Source: JAIXWP01 sp049318685
GTDB lineage: Bacteria; Bacteroidota; Bacteroidia; Flavobacteriales_D; Sanyastnellaceae
Length of the DNA stretch: 18,752 nucleotides
NCBI GenBank assembly: GCA_049318685.1
Contig: JBMOFW010000034.1
Span: 1 to 18,752 of the forward strand
Reading direction: 5' to 3'
Shown: piece by piece, positions 7,201 through 14,779 of the stretch
Layout of the letters: each line of letters opens with the position of its first letter
How positions within the stretch are numbered: the first letter of the stretch is position 1
The notes under the pieces: generated by a model
Told to the model about the DNA's origin: nothing
The model's input: only the letters and a program-made list of their open reading frames with translations
The model's database searches: none
Made by a program: the position numbers and the translations under genes

Positions 7201-8127
7201 ATGCCGAAGACTTTTTTAGCCCGTTTCTTTCAATATTTAAAAGAGCGCTTCCCGCCTTTGGGACACGGCGTGATGATCGTAGCGTTTACGTTTAGTGCGA
7301 TTTCCTATTCGCGGTTGAGCAGTGGACTGGACACGTTTGTAGACGCTCAGAAATTTATAATCGCTTTCATTAACACGTTTGCTTTTTTCTTTTTACTGCG
7401 CGTTTTCGACGAGCACAAAGACGCTGAAGATGATGCGCGCTTTCGGCGCGAATTGCCTGTTCCACGTGGACTAATTACCCTTAGCGAATTGCGTAAAGTT
7501 GCGCTTATCGTAGTGTGCACTCAACTGATTGTGGATAGTATTTATTTTCCAAAGATGTTGATTCCTTGGGCGTTGGTCATGCTTTGGATGAGTCTGATGG
7601 GAAAAGAGTTTTTTGTTTCTGATTGGTTGAAAAAACACCAGTTTTGGTATGTCGTTTCACACATGTTTATCATACCCTTTGTGGATGTATTTGCCAGCGG
7701 CTTTGATTGGTACTTAGATGATCGTTCAGCTCCTACAGGATTGATGTTTTTCTTCGGCGTTTCATTTATGAATGGTATAGTGATCGAGGTGGGCAGAAAA
7801 TTGAAAGCACAAGAGGATGAACGCGAAGGCGTGGTGACATATTCCGGATTGATGGGGTATCGAAAGGCCACAGCATTATGGATTGTGGTGTTGTCGGCCA
7901 CGTTGGGATTGGCTTCCGCTGCGTGCTATTATGCCAAATATTCGCTATACAATTACGCGATTCTCATCGGGTTTTATTTGTTGGGATTATTCTTTGCCTT
8001 TCGCTACATGCGACAACCTGAGCGCAAACCATCGAAAATGATGGAGTTGATTTCAGTGGTCTGGACGATAGTCATGTATCTCACGCTTGGAGGAATTCCA
8101 ATGATTATTCAAATATTGAAGGGATGA
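7201..8127 (+). CDS. UbiA-superfamily membrane prenyltransferase
   Basis: The product is 308 aa with about eight or nine hydrophobic segments, the usual size for UbiA proteins. The first acidic motif is LLRVFDEHKDAEDD (66-78: Asp70, Asp74, Asp77/78), followed by the LPVPRGLITLSEL element typical of the RPVPRG subgroup. The second motif is unusual: EVGRKLKAQEDEREGVVTYS (196-215) in place of the canonical DxxxD, with Glu196, Glu205, Asp206 and Glu207 as possible metal ligands. UbiA enzymes transfer a polyprenyl chain from its diphosphate to an aromatic, glycerophosphate or sugar-phosphate acceptor in the membrane. The acceptor here cannot be told. The gene starts three bases after the HMG-CoA reductase stop and overlaps the next gene by ATGA, which supports translational coupling. 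Confidence 0.85.
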   Translation: MPKTFLARFFQYLKERFPPLGHGVMIVAFTFSAISYSRLSSGLDTFVDAQKFIIAFINTFAFFFLLRVFDEHKDAEDDARFRRELPVPRGLITLSELRKVALIVVCTQLIVDSIYFPKMLIPWALVMLWMSLMGKEFFVSDWLKKHQFWYVVSHMFIIPFVDVFASGFDWYLDDRSAPTGLMFFFGVSFMNGIVIEVGRKLKAQEDEREGVVTYSGLMGYRKATALWIVVLSATLGLASAACYYAKYSLYNYAILIGFYLLGLFFAFRYMRQPERKPSKMMELISVVWTIVMYLTLGGIPMIIQILKG

Positions 8128-10727
8128 ATACATTGAGTCTTGCACATGAACAGCGCCCTGTATCATCGATCGGTGGAAAGGGATTCAATTTGTTTCGGTT
8201 GAAAGAAACGGGCGTGCGCGTGCCACCATTCGTGGTGATACCTCAAGAGATTATGTGGGCGAGCTTGGGCATGGAAGCTGGAGATGATGAACGCGTGGCG
8301 CAAGCCATTCGGGAGTGTGAGGTGCCTGATTCCTTGCTCATGGAAATTGTTTCTTCATTTTCGGGAAATGGATTTTTGGCCGTTCGATCTTCATCAGTGG
8401 ATGAGGATGGCGCTCAATTTTCATTCGCGGGCCAGTTCGATTCGTATTTGTTTGTTAAGAAAAAAGATTTGGCTACATGTATCCGGAAGGTGTGGCTCTC
8501 CGCCTTTTCCGAACGTGTAATTTCCTATCGTAAAAGCAATGGGTTGCCTTCTGGTAAAGGCATAGCGGTGGTGATTCAGCAAATGGTGAATGCTGAAAAA
8601 GCCGGCGTGGCATTTAGCGTAAACCCAACCAATGGACGAAAAACCGAATGTTTGATCGGTGCTGTTTTTGGTCTAGGAGAAGGATTGGTGAGTGGAGAGT
8701 TGGATGCAGATAATTTTGTGGTCTCTGGAACAGAGGTGCATCAAACACTCGCAGAAAAGACACATCGTTTTGTCATTAAAAATGAAGTAGAGGGCGGAAC
8801 CGTGCTCGTTGATTTGCCGGATGAGTCGCGGAATGTTGCTGTATTGAACAGCGAGGAAGCATTGCGGATAGCGGCCGTGGCGAAACAATTGGAGAATTCA
8901 TTTGGAGGTCCACAGGACATAGAGTGGTGTATCGAAAACAATGAACTCTATATTGTCCAAGCTCGACCCATCACCGCCATAAAGCAAGAAGTACCCAATG
9001 ATGGAGAAGAGATTGTTTGGGACAACAGCAATATTATTGAATCCTACCCAGGGTTGAGCTCGCCGTTGACGTTTTCATTTATTATAAAAATGTATGCGGC
9101 TGTGTATCGGCAAATGTGCAGCATCATGGGCGTAAGCGTGCATGATATCGAAGAAAATAAGGAGGTGTTTGATAATATGCTCGGTCTGCTGCACGGGCGG
9201 GTCTATTACAATTTGCTATCGTGGTACAAGGTCTTGGCCCTGTTACCGGGATATGATTTGAATGCAGAGTTTATGGAGCGTATGATGGGGGTGAAAGAGC
9301 GATTTGAATTGAAGAACAGGAAGTCTCGTTCCACATGGAATGAGCGCTTACGTGTGATGAGAATGGCGCGAATCATGATTCGAAACTTTCGGGGATTAGC
9401 GGCAGAACGAAAAACATTTCAACTTGAGTTTAATGAAGTCATGCGCCGATATGATGCCATTGATTTGAACACACAGAGTGCAGAGGAGTTGATGGTTTTG
9501 TATTTGGAATTTGAGCAAACGCTATTGAAAAAATGGCGGGCTCCTTTGGTGAATGATTTCTTTGCCATGATCTTTTTTGGCGTCACCCAGAAGTTGACCG
9601 AGAAGTACGGATTGCCGCCGGGAATTCACAATGATTTATTGTGCGGAGCGCGTGATATCATCAGCACCGAGCCCATCAAACGATGCTTGCGCATTTCGAC
9701 AATGATTCAGGAGAATAGTGGTTGCAAAAAACTTTTCATCGAAAACACACCCGAACAAATACTCGGTTCCCTTTCATCTTATTCAGCAATTCACCAAGAA
9801 ATCAAGGCGTACATCGAGCGATTTGGTGAGCGCTGTGTTGGTGAACTGAAGTTGGAGACGATTACATATAAACAGCAACCGGCCGATTTTATACGCGTGA
9901 TTAAGTCGTATGTCGAGCAAGGCATTATGGATCATGAGGCCGGCAATCAGGATGTGGCCATGCGAGAAGCGGCAGAACGCCTGGTGCGTGAAAAGCTAAA
10001 GGGTCATTTTTGGCGTCGACGTATTTTCAATTATTTCCTCACCCGCGCGCGAGTGCTGGTGAGTGCTAGGGAGAATTTGCGATTTGAGCGCACTCGCGGA
10101 TTCGGCAAAGTGCGCGAGATATTTTGTTCTATTGGAGAGCGTTTTCATGCATTGGGCTTGCTGGCGGAACCGCGAGATATTTTCTATTTGACACAGGAAG
10201 AAATTTTTGGATATATCAAAGGCACAAGTATAGAGGTGGATTTGAAGAAGCTTGTTGCCCTGCGCAAAGAGACGTATGCTCAATACGAATCGAAAAAATT
10301 ACCTGAGCGCATTCGCACGCGAGGAGTGGTGTATTTGAATACAGATGTGAACGCGGGCGTGGCGAGTGCGGAAGCGCTATCGGTGCTTCAGGGTTTGGGA
10401 TGTTGTCCCGGCGTAGTTCGGGCGCGCGTGTGTGTGGTCCATCACCCTTCCGAAGTTTCAAATTTGAATGGCGACATTCTGGTAACATCGAGTACAGATC
10501 CCGGTTGGGTAACGTTGTTTCCAACCGCTTCTGCAATATTGGTGGAACGCGGGTCTTTGCTTTCGCATTCGGCGATTGTAAGTCGCGAAATGGGCAAGCC
10601 TTGTGTGGTGGGCGTGAAGGGATTGTTGGATCAATTGCAAACAGGGGATGAGGTGGAGTTGGACGGTTCGACGGGAAAGGTGGTGGTGCTGAAGCGAGCA
10701 AACGGAGCGGAGGTAGACCATGCTTGA
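8124..10727 (+). CDS. PEP synthase / rifampin phosphotransferase-like dikinase
   Basis: The product is 867 aa. An N-terminal PPDK-type ATP-grasp domain (about 12-285) shows GGKGFNLFRLKETG, FLAVRSSSVDEDGAQFSFAGQFDSY, GVAFSVNPTN, GLGEGLVSGE and GPQDIEWCIENNELYIVQARPIT. A helical middle region (about 295-745) resembles the acceptor-binding region of rifampin phosphotransferases (ESYPGLSSPLTFSF; SARENLRFERTRGFGKVREI; EPRDIFYLTQEEI). The C-terminal swivelling domain carries the phospho-His motif ERGSLLSHSAIVSRE with His815. The PEP/pyruvate TIM barrel of PpsA and PPDK is absent, so pyruvate is not the expected acceptor. Enzymes of this kind move the beta-phosphate of ATP via His to a small alcohol or antibiotic hydroxyl. 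The operon context suggests a hydroxylated lipid intermediate or head-group precursor rather than a drug. Confidence 0.88.
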   Translation: MNTLSLAHEQRPVSSIGGKGFNLFRLKETGVRVPPFVVIPQEIMWASLGMEAGDDERVAQAIRECEVPDSLLMEIVSSFSGNGFLAVRSSSVDEDGAQFSFAGQFDSYLFVKKKDLATCIRKVWLSAFSERVISYRKSNGLPSGKGIAVVIQQMVNAEKAGVAFSVNPTNGRKTECLIGAVFGLGEGLVSGELDADNFVVSGTEVHQTLAEKTHRFVIKNEVEGGTVLVDLPDESRNVAVLNSEEALRIAAVAKQLENSFGGPQDIEWCIENNELYIVQARPITAIKQEVPNDGEEIVWDNSNIIESYPGLSSPLTFSFIIKMYAAVYRQMCSIMGVSVHDIEENKEVFDNMLGLLHGRVYYNLLSWYKVLALLPGYDLNAEFMERMMGVKERFELKNRKSRSTWNERLRVMRMARIMIRNFRGLAAERKTFQLEFNEVMRRYDAIDLNTQSAEELMVLYLEFEQTLLKKWRAPLVNDFFAMIFFGVTQKLTEKYGLPPGIHNDLLCGARDIISTEPIKRCLRISTMIQENSGCKKLFIENTPEQILGSLSSYSAIHQEIKAYIERFGERCVGELKLETITYKQQPADFIRVIKSYVEQGIMDHEAGNQDVAMREAAERLVREKLKGHFWRRRIFNYFLTRARVLVSARENLRFERTRGFGKVREIFCSIGERFHALGLLAEPRDIFYLTQEEIFGYIKGTSIEVDLKKLVALRKETYAQYESKKLPERIRTRGVVYLNTDVNAGVASAEALSVLQGLGCCPGVVRARVCVVHHPSEVSNLNGDILVTSSTDPGWVTLFPTASAILVERGSLLSHSAIVSREMGKPCVVGVKGLLDQLQTGDEVELDGSTGKVVVLKRANGAEVDHA
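10709..10713 (+). promoter_or_regulatory. Shine-Dalgarno sequence GGAGG for the cytidylyltransferase
   Basis: GGAGG lies six bases ahead of the ATG at 10720, inside the end of the dikinase gene. It supports the 8-base overlap of the two frames (ATGCTTGA). Strong Shine-Dalgarno sites are uncommon in Bacteroidota, so this helps to fix the start. Confidence 0.6.
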
Positions 10728-11433
10728 GCCGCACCTTCTGCTAAAGCTTTCTATCGTATTGATGATTTTTTTCATCGTCGGTGCGGCGGGATTGTATGTG
10801 GTGAATCGCAAGAAAAACGCCCACGATAAACGCGAGGCTTGGCTAAAGTATATCTTGTATTTGTTGATCGTGTGGCCAATGCTCTTTGCATTTCAATGGA
10901 CTGATTGGGGATGGTGGATTATTGGGGCCATTGCCATTGGTGGTGCGATTGAATTGGTGCTGATAAGCAAGAGCAAGCCATTATTGCGTTGGACGAGTTT
11001 GTTGATGTATACGGGCTTGATGGTCCCGTTGATATGGCGAAACAACGATCAGACGCCTTTGGTGTATTTGTTTTTTGGCGTGGTTATATTCGATGGGTTT
11101 TCACAATTGATAGGGCAGCTTTTGGGCGGCATGAAGATTTTGCCTCTAATTAGCCCCAAAAAGACCCTTAGCGGGCTTATTGGGGGTATTGTCGTGGTAC
11201 AGGCCTCGTTCATGTTTTTGTTTGAAATTTCGCCCATTAAATCGTTTCCGCTTCTTTGTGTGGCACCGTTTGTCGGCGATGTATTGTCGTCGATCATGAA
11301 GCGCCAAGCGGGAGTAAAGGACTTCAACAATCTGATTCCCGGGCATGGCGGACTATTGGATCGTTTTGATAGTTTCTTGTTTACGCTAACCGTTTGGTCT
11401 GTAATGGATTGGATTCAAGGAGGTGTATTATGA
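10720..11433 (+). CDS. CdsA-family phosphatidate cytidylyltransferase
   Basis: The product is 237 aa with about seven membrane segments. The full CDS signature is present at 191-217: S-x(2)-KR-x(4)-KD-FNNLIPGHGGLLDRFD. The upstream ISPKKTLSGLIGG (144-156) and the intramembrane acidic FDGFSQLIGQLLGG (124-137) also match the family. The enzyme would couple CTP to a lipid phosphate, giving a CDP-lipid and pyrophosphate at the inner membrane. It is flanked by a dikinase and a CDP-alcohol transferase and lies in one block with a CTP-dependent lipid kinase and a prenyltransferase. It is therefore more likely a pathway-specific enzyme, possibly a CDP-archaeol-synthase-like activity on a prenylated lipid, than the housekeeping CdsA; this is inference. 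It overlaps the next gene by ATGA. Confidence 0.88.
   Translation: MLEPHLLLKLSIVLMIFFIVGAAGLYVVNRKKNAHDKREAWLKYILYLLIVWPMLFAFQWTDWGWWIIGAIAIGGAIELVLISKSKPLLRWTSLLMYTGLMVPLIWRNNDQTPLVYLFFGVVIFDGFSQLIGQLLGGMKILPLISPKKTLSGLIGGIVVVQASFMFLFEISPIKSFPLLCVAPFVGDVLSSIMKRQAGVKDFNNLIPGHGGLLDRFDSFLFTLTVWSVMDWIQGGVL
11417..11425 (+). promoter_or_regulatory. Strong Shine-Dalgarno sequence AAGGAGGTG
   Basis: AAGGAGGTG ends four bases before the ATG at 11430. It decides the start of the CDP-alcohol transferase against an upstream in-frame ATG at 11394 that lies well inside the cytidylyltransferase frame. Confidence 0.7.
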
Positions 11434-12002
11434 AATGGAAATGGACGATTCCCAATGTGTTGTCGCTTTACCGGCTGCTGATGTTTCCGGTTTTATTGGT
11501 GATGATATTTCAGGAGGCGGAAAGTTGGTTCGCTCTTTTTTTCTGCATCAATTTATTTACAGATGTGCTGGACGGCTTCATCGCCCGTCGGTTCAATCAG
11601 CAAAGTGAAATCGGAATTATGCTCGATTCATGGGCAGATTTTGGAAGTTATCTCTTGGCGATTATCGGCATGGTCCATTTTCATCCGGAAGTGCATCAGC
11701 GCTATCCGTGGTGGTTGGGCGTTTTTCTCGCTTTATATTTTTTACAAATAGGCCTCACCAAATGGAGACACGGGCTTTGGATCGCCGGTTGGCATGCCTA
11801 CAGCACCAAGGTGGCTGGCTACACACAAGCGTTTTTCTTTGCTGCATTGTTTGTGGTCGGTTTGATTGATTGGCTTTTCATCACGGCCATAGTGCTTGGT
11901 GTTTTGACCGAACTGGAATTGATTGCATTGAATTTTGTGTGTGACCATCCAGTGAAAAATGTGAAAGGGCTTTATTGGTATTTAAAACAAAAAGGAAACT
12001 AG
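11430..12002 (+). CDS. CDP-alcohol phosphatidyltransferase family protein
   Basis: The product is 190 aa with about five or six TM segments. The catalytic signature D(x)2DG(x)2AR(x)8G(x)3D(x)3D is complete: Asp45, Asp48-Gly49, Ala52-Arg53, Gly62, Asp66 and Asp70. It opens with WTIPNVLSLYRLLMFP, the usual N-terminal PNxLTxxR-type element of PgsA-like members. Enzymes of this family displace CMP from a CDP-linked lipid or CDP-alcohol to form a phosphodiester head group. The start at 11430 is fixed by the ATGA overlap and the strong Shine-Dalgarno site. Placed directly after the cytidylyltransferase, it probably uses that product. The alcohol acceptor (glycerol phosphate, inositol, serine or something else) cannot be assigned from the sequence. 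Confidence 0.88.
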   Translation: MKWKWTIPNVLSLYRLLMFPVLLVMIFQEAESWFALFFCINLFTDVLDGFIARRFNQQSEIGIMLDSWADFGSYLLAIIGMVHFHPEVHQRYPWWLGVFLALYFLQIGLTKWRHGLWIAGWHAYSTKVAGYTQAFFFAALFVVGLIDWLFITAIVLGVLTELELIALNFVCDHPVKNVKGLYWYLKQKGN

Positions 12003-12004
12003 CT

Positions 12005-13099
12005 ATGTCTGCAATATCTCAACGCGCGAATTTTGATTTTATCCGGTATGCCAATGTTTGGGAAGACGCGGATCTATTGGTAGAAGCGCTTTCCAATGCA
12101 CGAGGCGGTAAAATTTTGAGCATTGCTTCTGCAGGAGATAATGCGTTTGCGTTGCTCACGCTGCAACCAGAATTGTTGGTGGCCGTGGATCTCAATCCGG
12201 TGCAATTGGCTTTGGTTGAATTGAAGAAAGCGGCCATCGCTGCATTAACCCGCGAAGAATGTGTTGCCTTTTTAGGTTTTACGGATAGCGACACACGTTG
12301 GGAAGTATATCAACGGATTAAAAACCGAATGGACGTTCGGTACCAAGAATTATTCGATCAGAAGGAAATGGAAATCCGCAAAGGCATTATTCATGCTGGA
12401 AAATTTGAGCGCTATTTTCGGATTTTCGCCAAGAATATGATGCCATTGATCCATTCGAAAAAGACGATTCACGCTTTATTTGAAATCAAATCACAAGAAG
12501 AACAAGAGCGATTTTACCATGAAAAATGGAATACATGGCGATGGCGTTTGTTGTTTAAACTGTTTTTCTCCAAATTGGTGATGGGCAGGCTGGGTCGTGA
12601 TCCGGAGTTTTTAAATGAAGTGAAAGTGCCGGTGAGTGAATTTATATTTAAGAAATCGGAGAAGCATTTGATGGGCGTAGAATGTCAACAGAACCAAATG
12701 TTGCGTTACCAATTGACAGCGAGTTTTGGTGGTCTATTGCCGCTTTATTTACGCCCGGAGCATTATGAGCAAGTGCGCGGGAATTTAACAGCATTGCGGG
12801 TGATGGAAGGTTATGCAGAAGCGGCGATAGCCCCCTACGGGAAAATGGATGGCATGAATTTGAGCAATATTTTTGAATACATGCCGATGGATGTTTTCAA
12901 GCAATCAGTTGACGGATTGACCAACGGGTTGAATGATGGAGGAAGATTGTGTTATTGGAATTTAATGGTGCCGCGAAAATGCGCACGTGTCAATGAGCAA
13001 CTCGCACACCTCCACGATTTAAGCGGGTCATTGGCCAAACGCGATAAAGGGTTTTTCTATCAGGGTATTGTGGTGGATCAAAAAACGAATAGAGCATGA
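12005..13099 (+). CDS. BtaA-like (DUF3419) 3-amino-3-carboxypropyl transferase
   Basis: The product is 364 aa from the ATG at 12005, with AAAGGA nine bases upstream; an earlier in-frame ATG at 11975 would lie inside the preceding gene and is rejected. The N terminus has the family pattern: YANVWEDADLLVEAL (15-29), then the SAM-binding KILSIASAGDNAFAL (36-50) and VAVDLNPVQLALVELKKAAIAAL (59-81). A second conserved part near the C terminus (MNLSNIFEYMP, then GGRLCYWNLMVPR) completes the fold. BtaA transfers the 3-amino-3-carboxypropyl group of S-adenosylmethionine to the free hydroxyl of diacylglycerol, giving an ether-linked homoserine lipid. No N-methyltransferase (BtaB) gene is in this block, so the product may stay unmethylated or be modified differently. 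The acceptor could be a prenylated lipid. Confidence 0.85.
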   Translation: MSAISQRANFDFIRYANVWEDADLLVEALSNARGGKILSIASAGDNAFALLTLQPELLVAVDLNPVQLALVELKKAAIAALTREECVAFLGFTDSDTRWEVYQRIKNRMDVRYQELFDQKEMEIRKGIIHAGKFERYFRIFAKNMMPLIHSKKTIHALFEIKSQEEQERFYHEKWNTWRWRLLFKLFFSKLVMGRLGRDPEFLNEVKVPVSEFIFKKSEKHLMGVECQQNQMLRYQLTASFGGLLPLYLRPEHYEQVRGNLTALRVMEGYAEAAIAPYGKMDGMNLSNIFEYMPMDVFKQSVDGLTNGLNDGGRLCYWNLMVPRKCARVNEQLAHLHDLSGSLAKRDKGFFYQGIVVDQKTNRA

Positions 13100-13773
13100 G
13101 TGAAGATATAATCAACTGCGCGATCCTTTCGGGGCTATTTCTTGCGCTCTTTGGTATTGGAGAATTGATGTATCATGTTTTTCACGTGAAAGCGGAACTA
13201 ACACGCAAGTGGTCGCATATTGGCACAGGCGTATTGACACTGCTTTTTCCGATCATGTTGAGTAGTCATTGGTATGTTTTGTTGATGTGCTCTTCATTCG
13301 CCGTGCTTCTTATCGGGTCCATGAAGTTTGGTTTTTTGAAATCAATCAACGCAGTAGATCGCGACACGCTGGGAAGCATTTTGTATCCAGTGGCCGTTTA
13401 TTTTTGTTTCTTAAGTATGAGTTGGTCGCGTGCGCAGTACACTTCGTTTTATTTACCTATTTTGTCTTTAGCATTTGCCGATCCTATGGCGGCTTTGGTT
13501 GGAAAGAAATGGGGTGTGAAGTCGTATTCCATTATGGGCCATGCCAAAACCTATTTAGGCTCTTTGGCTTGCGCTTGCACAGCTTTTGTGCTATGCTATA
13601 CGGCCATCGAAGCGCAATGGATGACTAATGGAACGATATACGTAGCTGCTTTTTCTGGACTCTATGCCGTGAGCATAGCGTTTGTGGAAGCGTTGAGTAT
13701 TCGCGGATATGATAATTTAACCATCCCTGTTGCTGGCGTTGTGTTGTTGCAATGGGGAACTTTATGGGTGTGA
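13096..13773 (+). CDS. Dolichol/phytol kinase-like CTP-dependent lipid kinase
   Basis: The product is 225 aa with about seven hydrophobic segments. Conserved points match the SEC59 / VTE5 / Dgk1 group: LTRKWSHIGTG (35-45, Arg37-Lys38 and His41), DRDTLGSILYPVAVY (88-102), AFADPMAALVGKKWG (126-140, Asp129), GHAKTYLGSLAC (148-159, Lys151-Thr152) and a C-terminal YDNLTIPVAG. Such proteins phosphorylate a membrane alcohol (dolichol, phytol or diacylglycerol) with CTP. They share ancestry with CdsA, but this sequence lacks the CDS HGG-x(2)-DR signature, so kinase is the better call. In the operon it could supply the lipid phosphate that the cytidylyltransferase at 10720 activates. It overlaps the BtaA-like gene by ATGA. 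Confidence 0.8.
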   Translation: MSEDIINCAILSGLFLALFGIGELMYHVFHVKAELTRKWSHIGTGVLTLLFPIMLSSHWYVLLMCSSFAVLLIGSMKFGFLKSINAVDRDTLGSILYPVAVYFCFLSMSWSRAQYTSFYLPILSLAFADPMAALVGKKWGVKSYSIMGHAKTYLGSLACACTAFVLCYTAIEAQWMTNGTIYVAAFSGLYAVSIAFVEALSIRGYDNLTIPVAGVVLLQWGTLWV

Positions 13774-13776
13774 GTA

Positions 13777-14775
13777 ATGAGTTATCGAACACAATTATTT
13801 TACGATGTGGATGAGGTGAAGCAAGCCTTGTCTAGTTTTCAGAATGGCTATCAGCGCCAGGCTTTGTCTGATGGAATTCAAAAGGATGCTTTTCACTGCG
13901 GCATTGGTGTGTATGGTGATGAAGAATTAAAGTCTATTGCGGTGTTGTATCATAATCCGCAGTTGGAATTGAATGGCAAAGCGGCATGGTGTCTCGGCAA
14001 TTTTGAATCTATATATGATACCGCGGCGGCCAAGAGGGTATTTGATCGCGCTGTCGAAGAGTGCTCTTTACATAATATCGGGGTGCTGATTGGCCCGATG
14101 AATGGGAGCACTTGGAATAATTATCGTTTTCGACTGGAGCCCTTCAATGAGGTTCCGGCATTCATGAGTGAACCCGATCATCAACGTTTTTATCCGTCGC
14201 TCTGGGAGTCCTTTTTTTCTCGTTCACAAGACTATTTTTCTGCTATTGCTGGAGAGCCGGATTATTTCAACCCGCGCCATCGTTTTCGCCGAGCGGAACT
14301 AGAACAATTGGGTGTGAGGTTTAGAAGTCTTGATGTGTCCAATTTGGAGGAGGAGCTCGATAAATTATATGATTTCAATGCGGTGGCGTTTGCGTCTAAT
14401 TTTCTGTATTCCCGAATACAGCGAGAGGCATTCGTGTTGAAATATTTGAGCATGAAAGCCGTTTTGAAACCTGAAATGGTGCGGATTGCTGAGAGCAACT
14501 CAGGCGAAATAGTGGGATTCGTTTTGGCATTTGCCGATGTGTATGCTCAAGAAGGAAAGCGGTTGGTGGTAAAAACACTGGCCCGATCCAAGGATACTGA
14601 ATTGAAAGGTTTGGGCGCGGTGCTGTTGGATGATTTGTTCTCTGGCGTGCAAGCGCATGGTTTCAATTCTGTAATTCATGCGTTTATGATTGATGATGGA
14701 TTGAGTACTCCCGTCTCAGCCGCGTTGGGCGGAAGGAAGTATTGTAGTTATCGGTTGTATTATCACGAATTTTAA
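13777..14775 (+). CDS. GNAT-fold acyltransferase-like protein of unknown substrate
   Basis: The product is 332 aa, no signal peptide or TM helix. The first half has LGNFESIYDTAAAKRVFDRAVEEC (73-96), then IGPMNGSTWNNYRF (104-117) and PAFMSEPDHQRFYPSLWESFF. This resembles the YghO-like GNAT group, where a GPxN motif precedes a PxxM and Tyr-rich segment. The second half has a GNAT-like order of strands with RIAESNSGEIVGFVLAFADV and LVVKTLARSKDTELKGLGAVLLDDLF, where the latter may be the acyl-CoA loop and helix. I judge GNAT fold likely from pattern, not from a database hit. The gene sits three bases after the lipid kinase and four before an acyl-adenylate ligase. A plausible job is moving an activated acyl group onto an amine, for example the homoserine amine left by the BtaA-like enzyme. 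Confidence 0.6.
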   Translation: MSYRTQLFYDVDEVKQALSSFQNGYQRQALSDGIQKDAFHCGIGVYGDEELKSIAVLYHNPQLELNGKAAWCLGNFESIYDTAAAKRVFDRAVEECSLHNIGVLIGPMNGSTWNNYRFRLEPFNEVPAFMSEPDHQRFYPSLWESFFSRSQDYFSAIAGEPDYFNPRHRFRRAELEQLGVRFRSLDVSNLEEELDKLYDFNAVAFASNFLYSRIQREAFVLKYLSMKAVLKPEMVRIAESNSGEIVGFVLAFADVYAQEGKRLVVKTLARSKDTELKGLGAVLLDDLFSGVQAHGFNSVIHAFMIDDGLSTPVSAALGGRKYCSYRLYYHEF

Positions 14776-14779
14776 TAGG

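Noticed and set aside
7542..7901. A 119-codon minus-strand open frame opposite the UbiA gene
   Set aside because: Antisense shadow of a conserved membrane enzyme, no start context or recognisable domain.
10216..10734. A 172-codon minus-strand open frame opposite the dikinase gene
   Set aside because: Low-complexity Pro/Arg/His-rich translation with no motif, lying wholly antisense to a well-supported gene with conserved catalytic motifs.
13269..13628. A 119-codon plus-strand open frame inside the lipid kinase gene
   Set aside because: Alternative frame of a gene with conserved kinase motifs; aromatic-rich translation is typical of a shifted membrane-protein frame.
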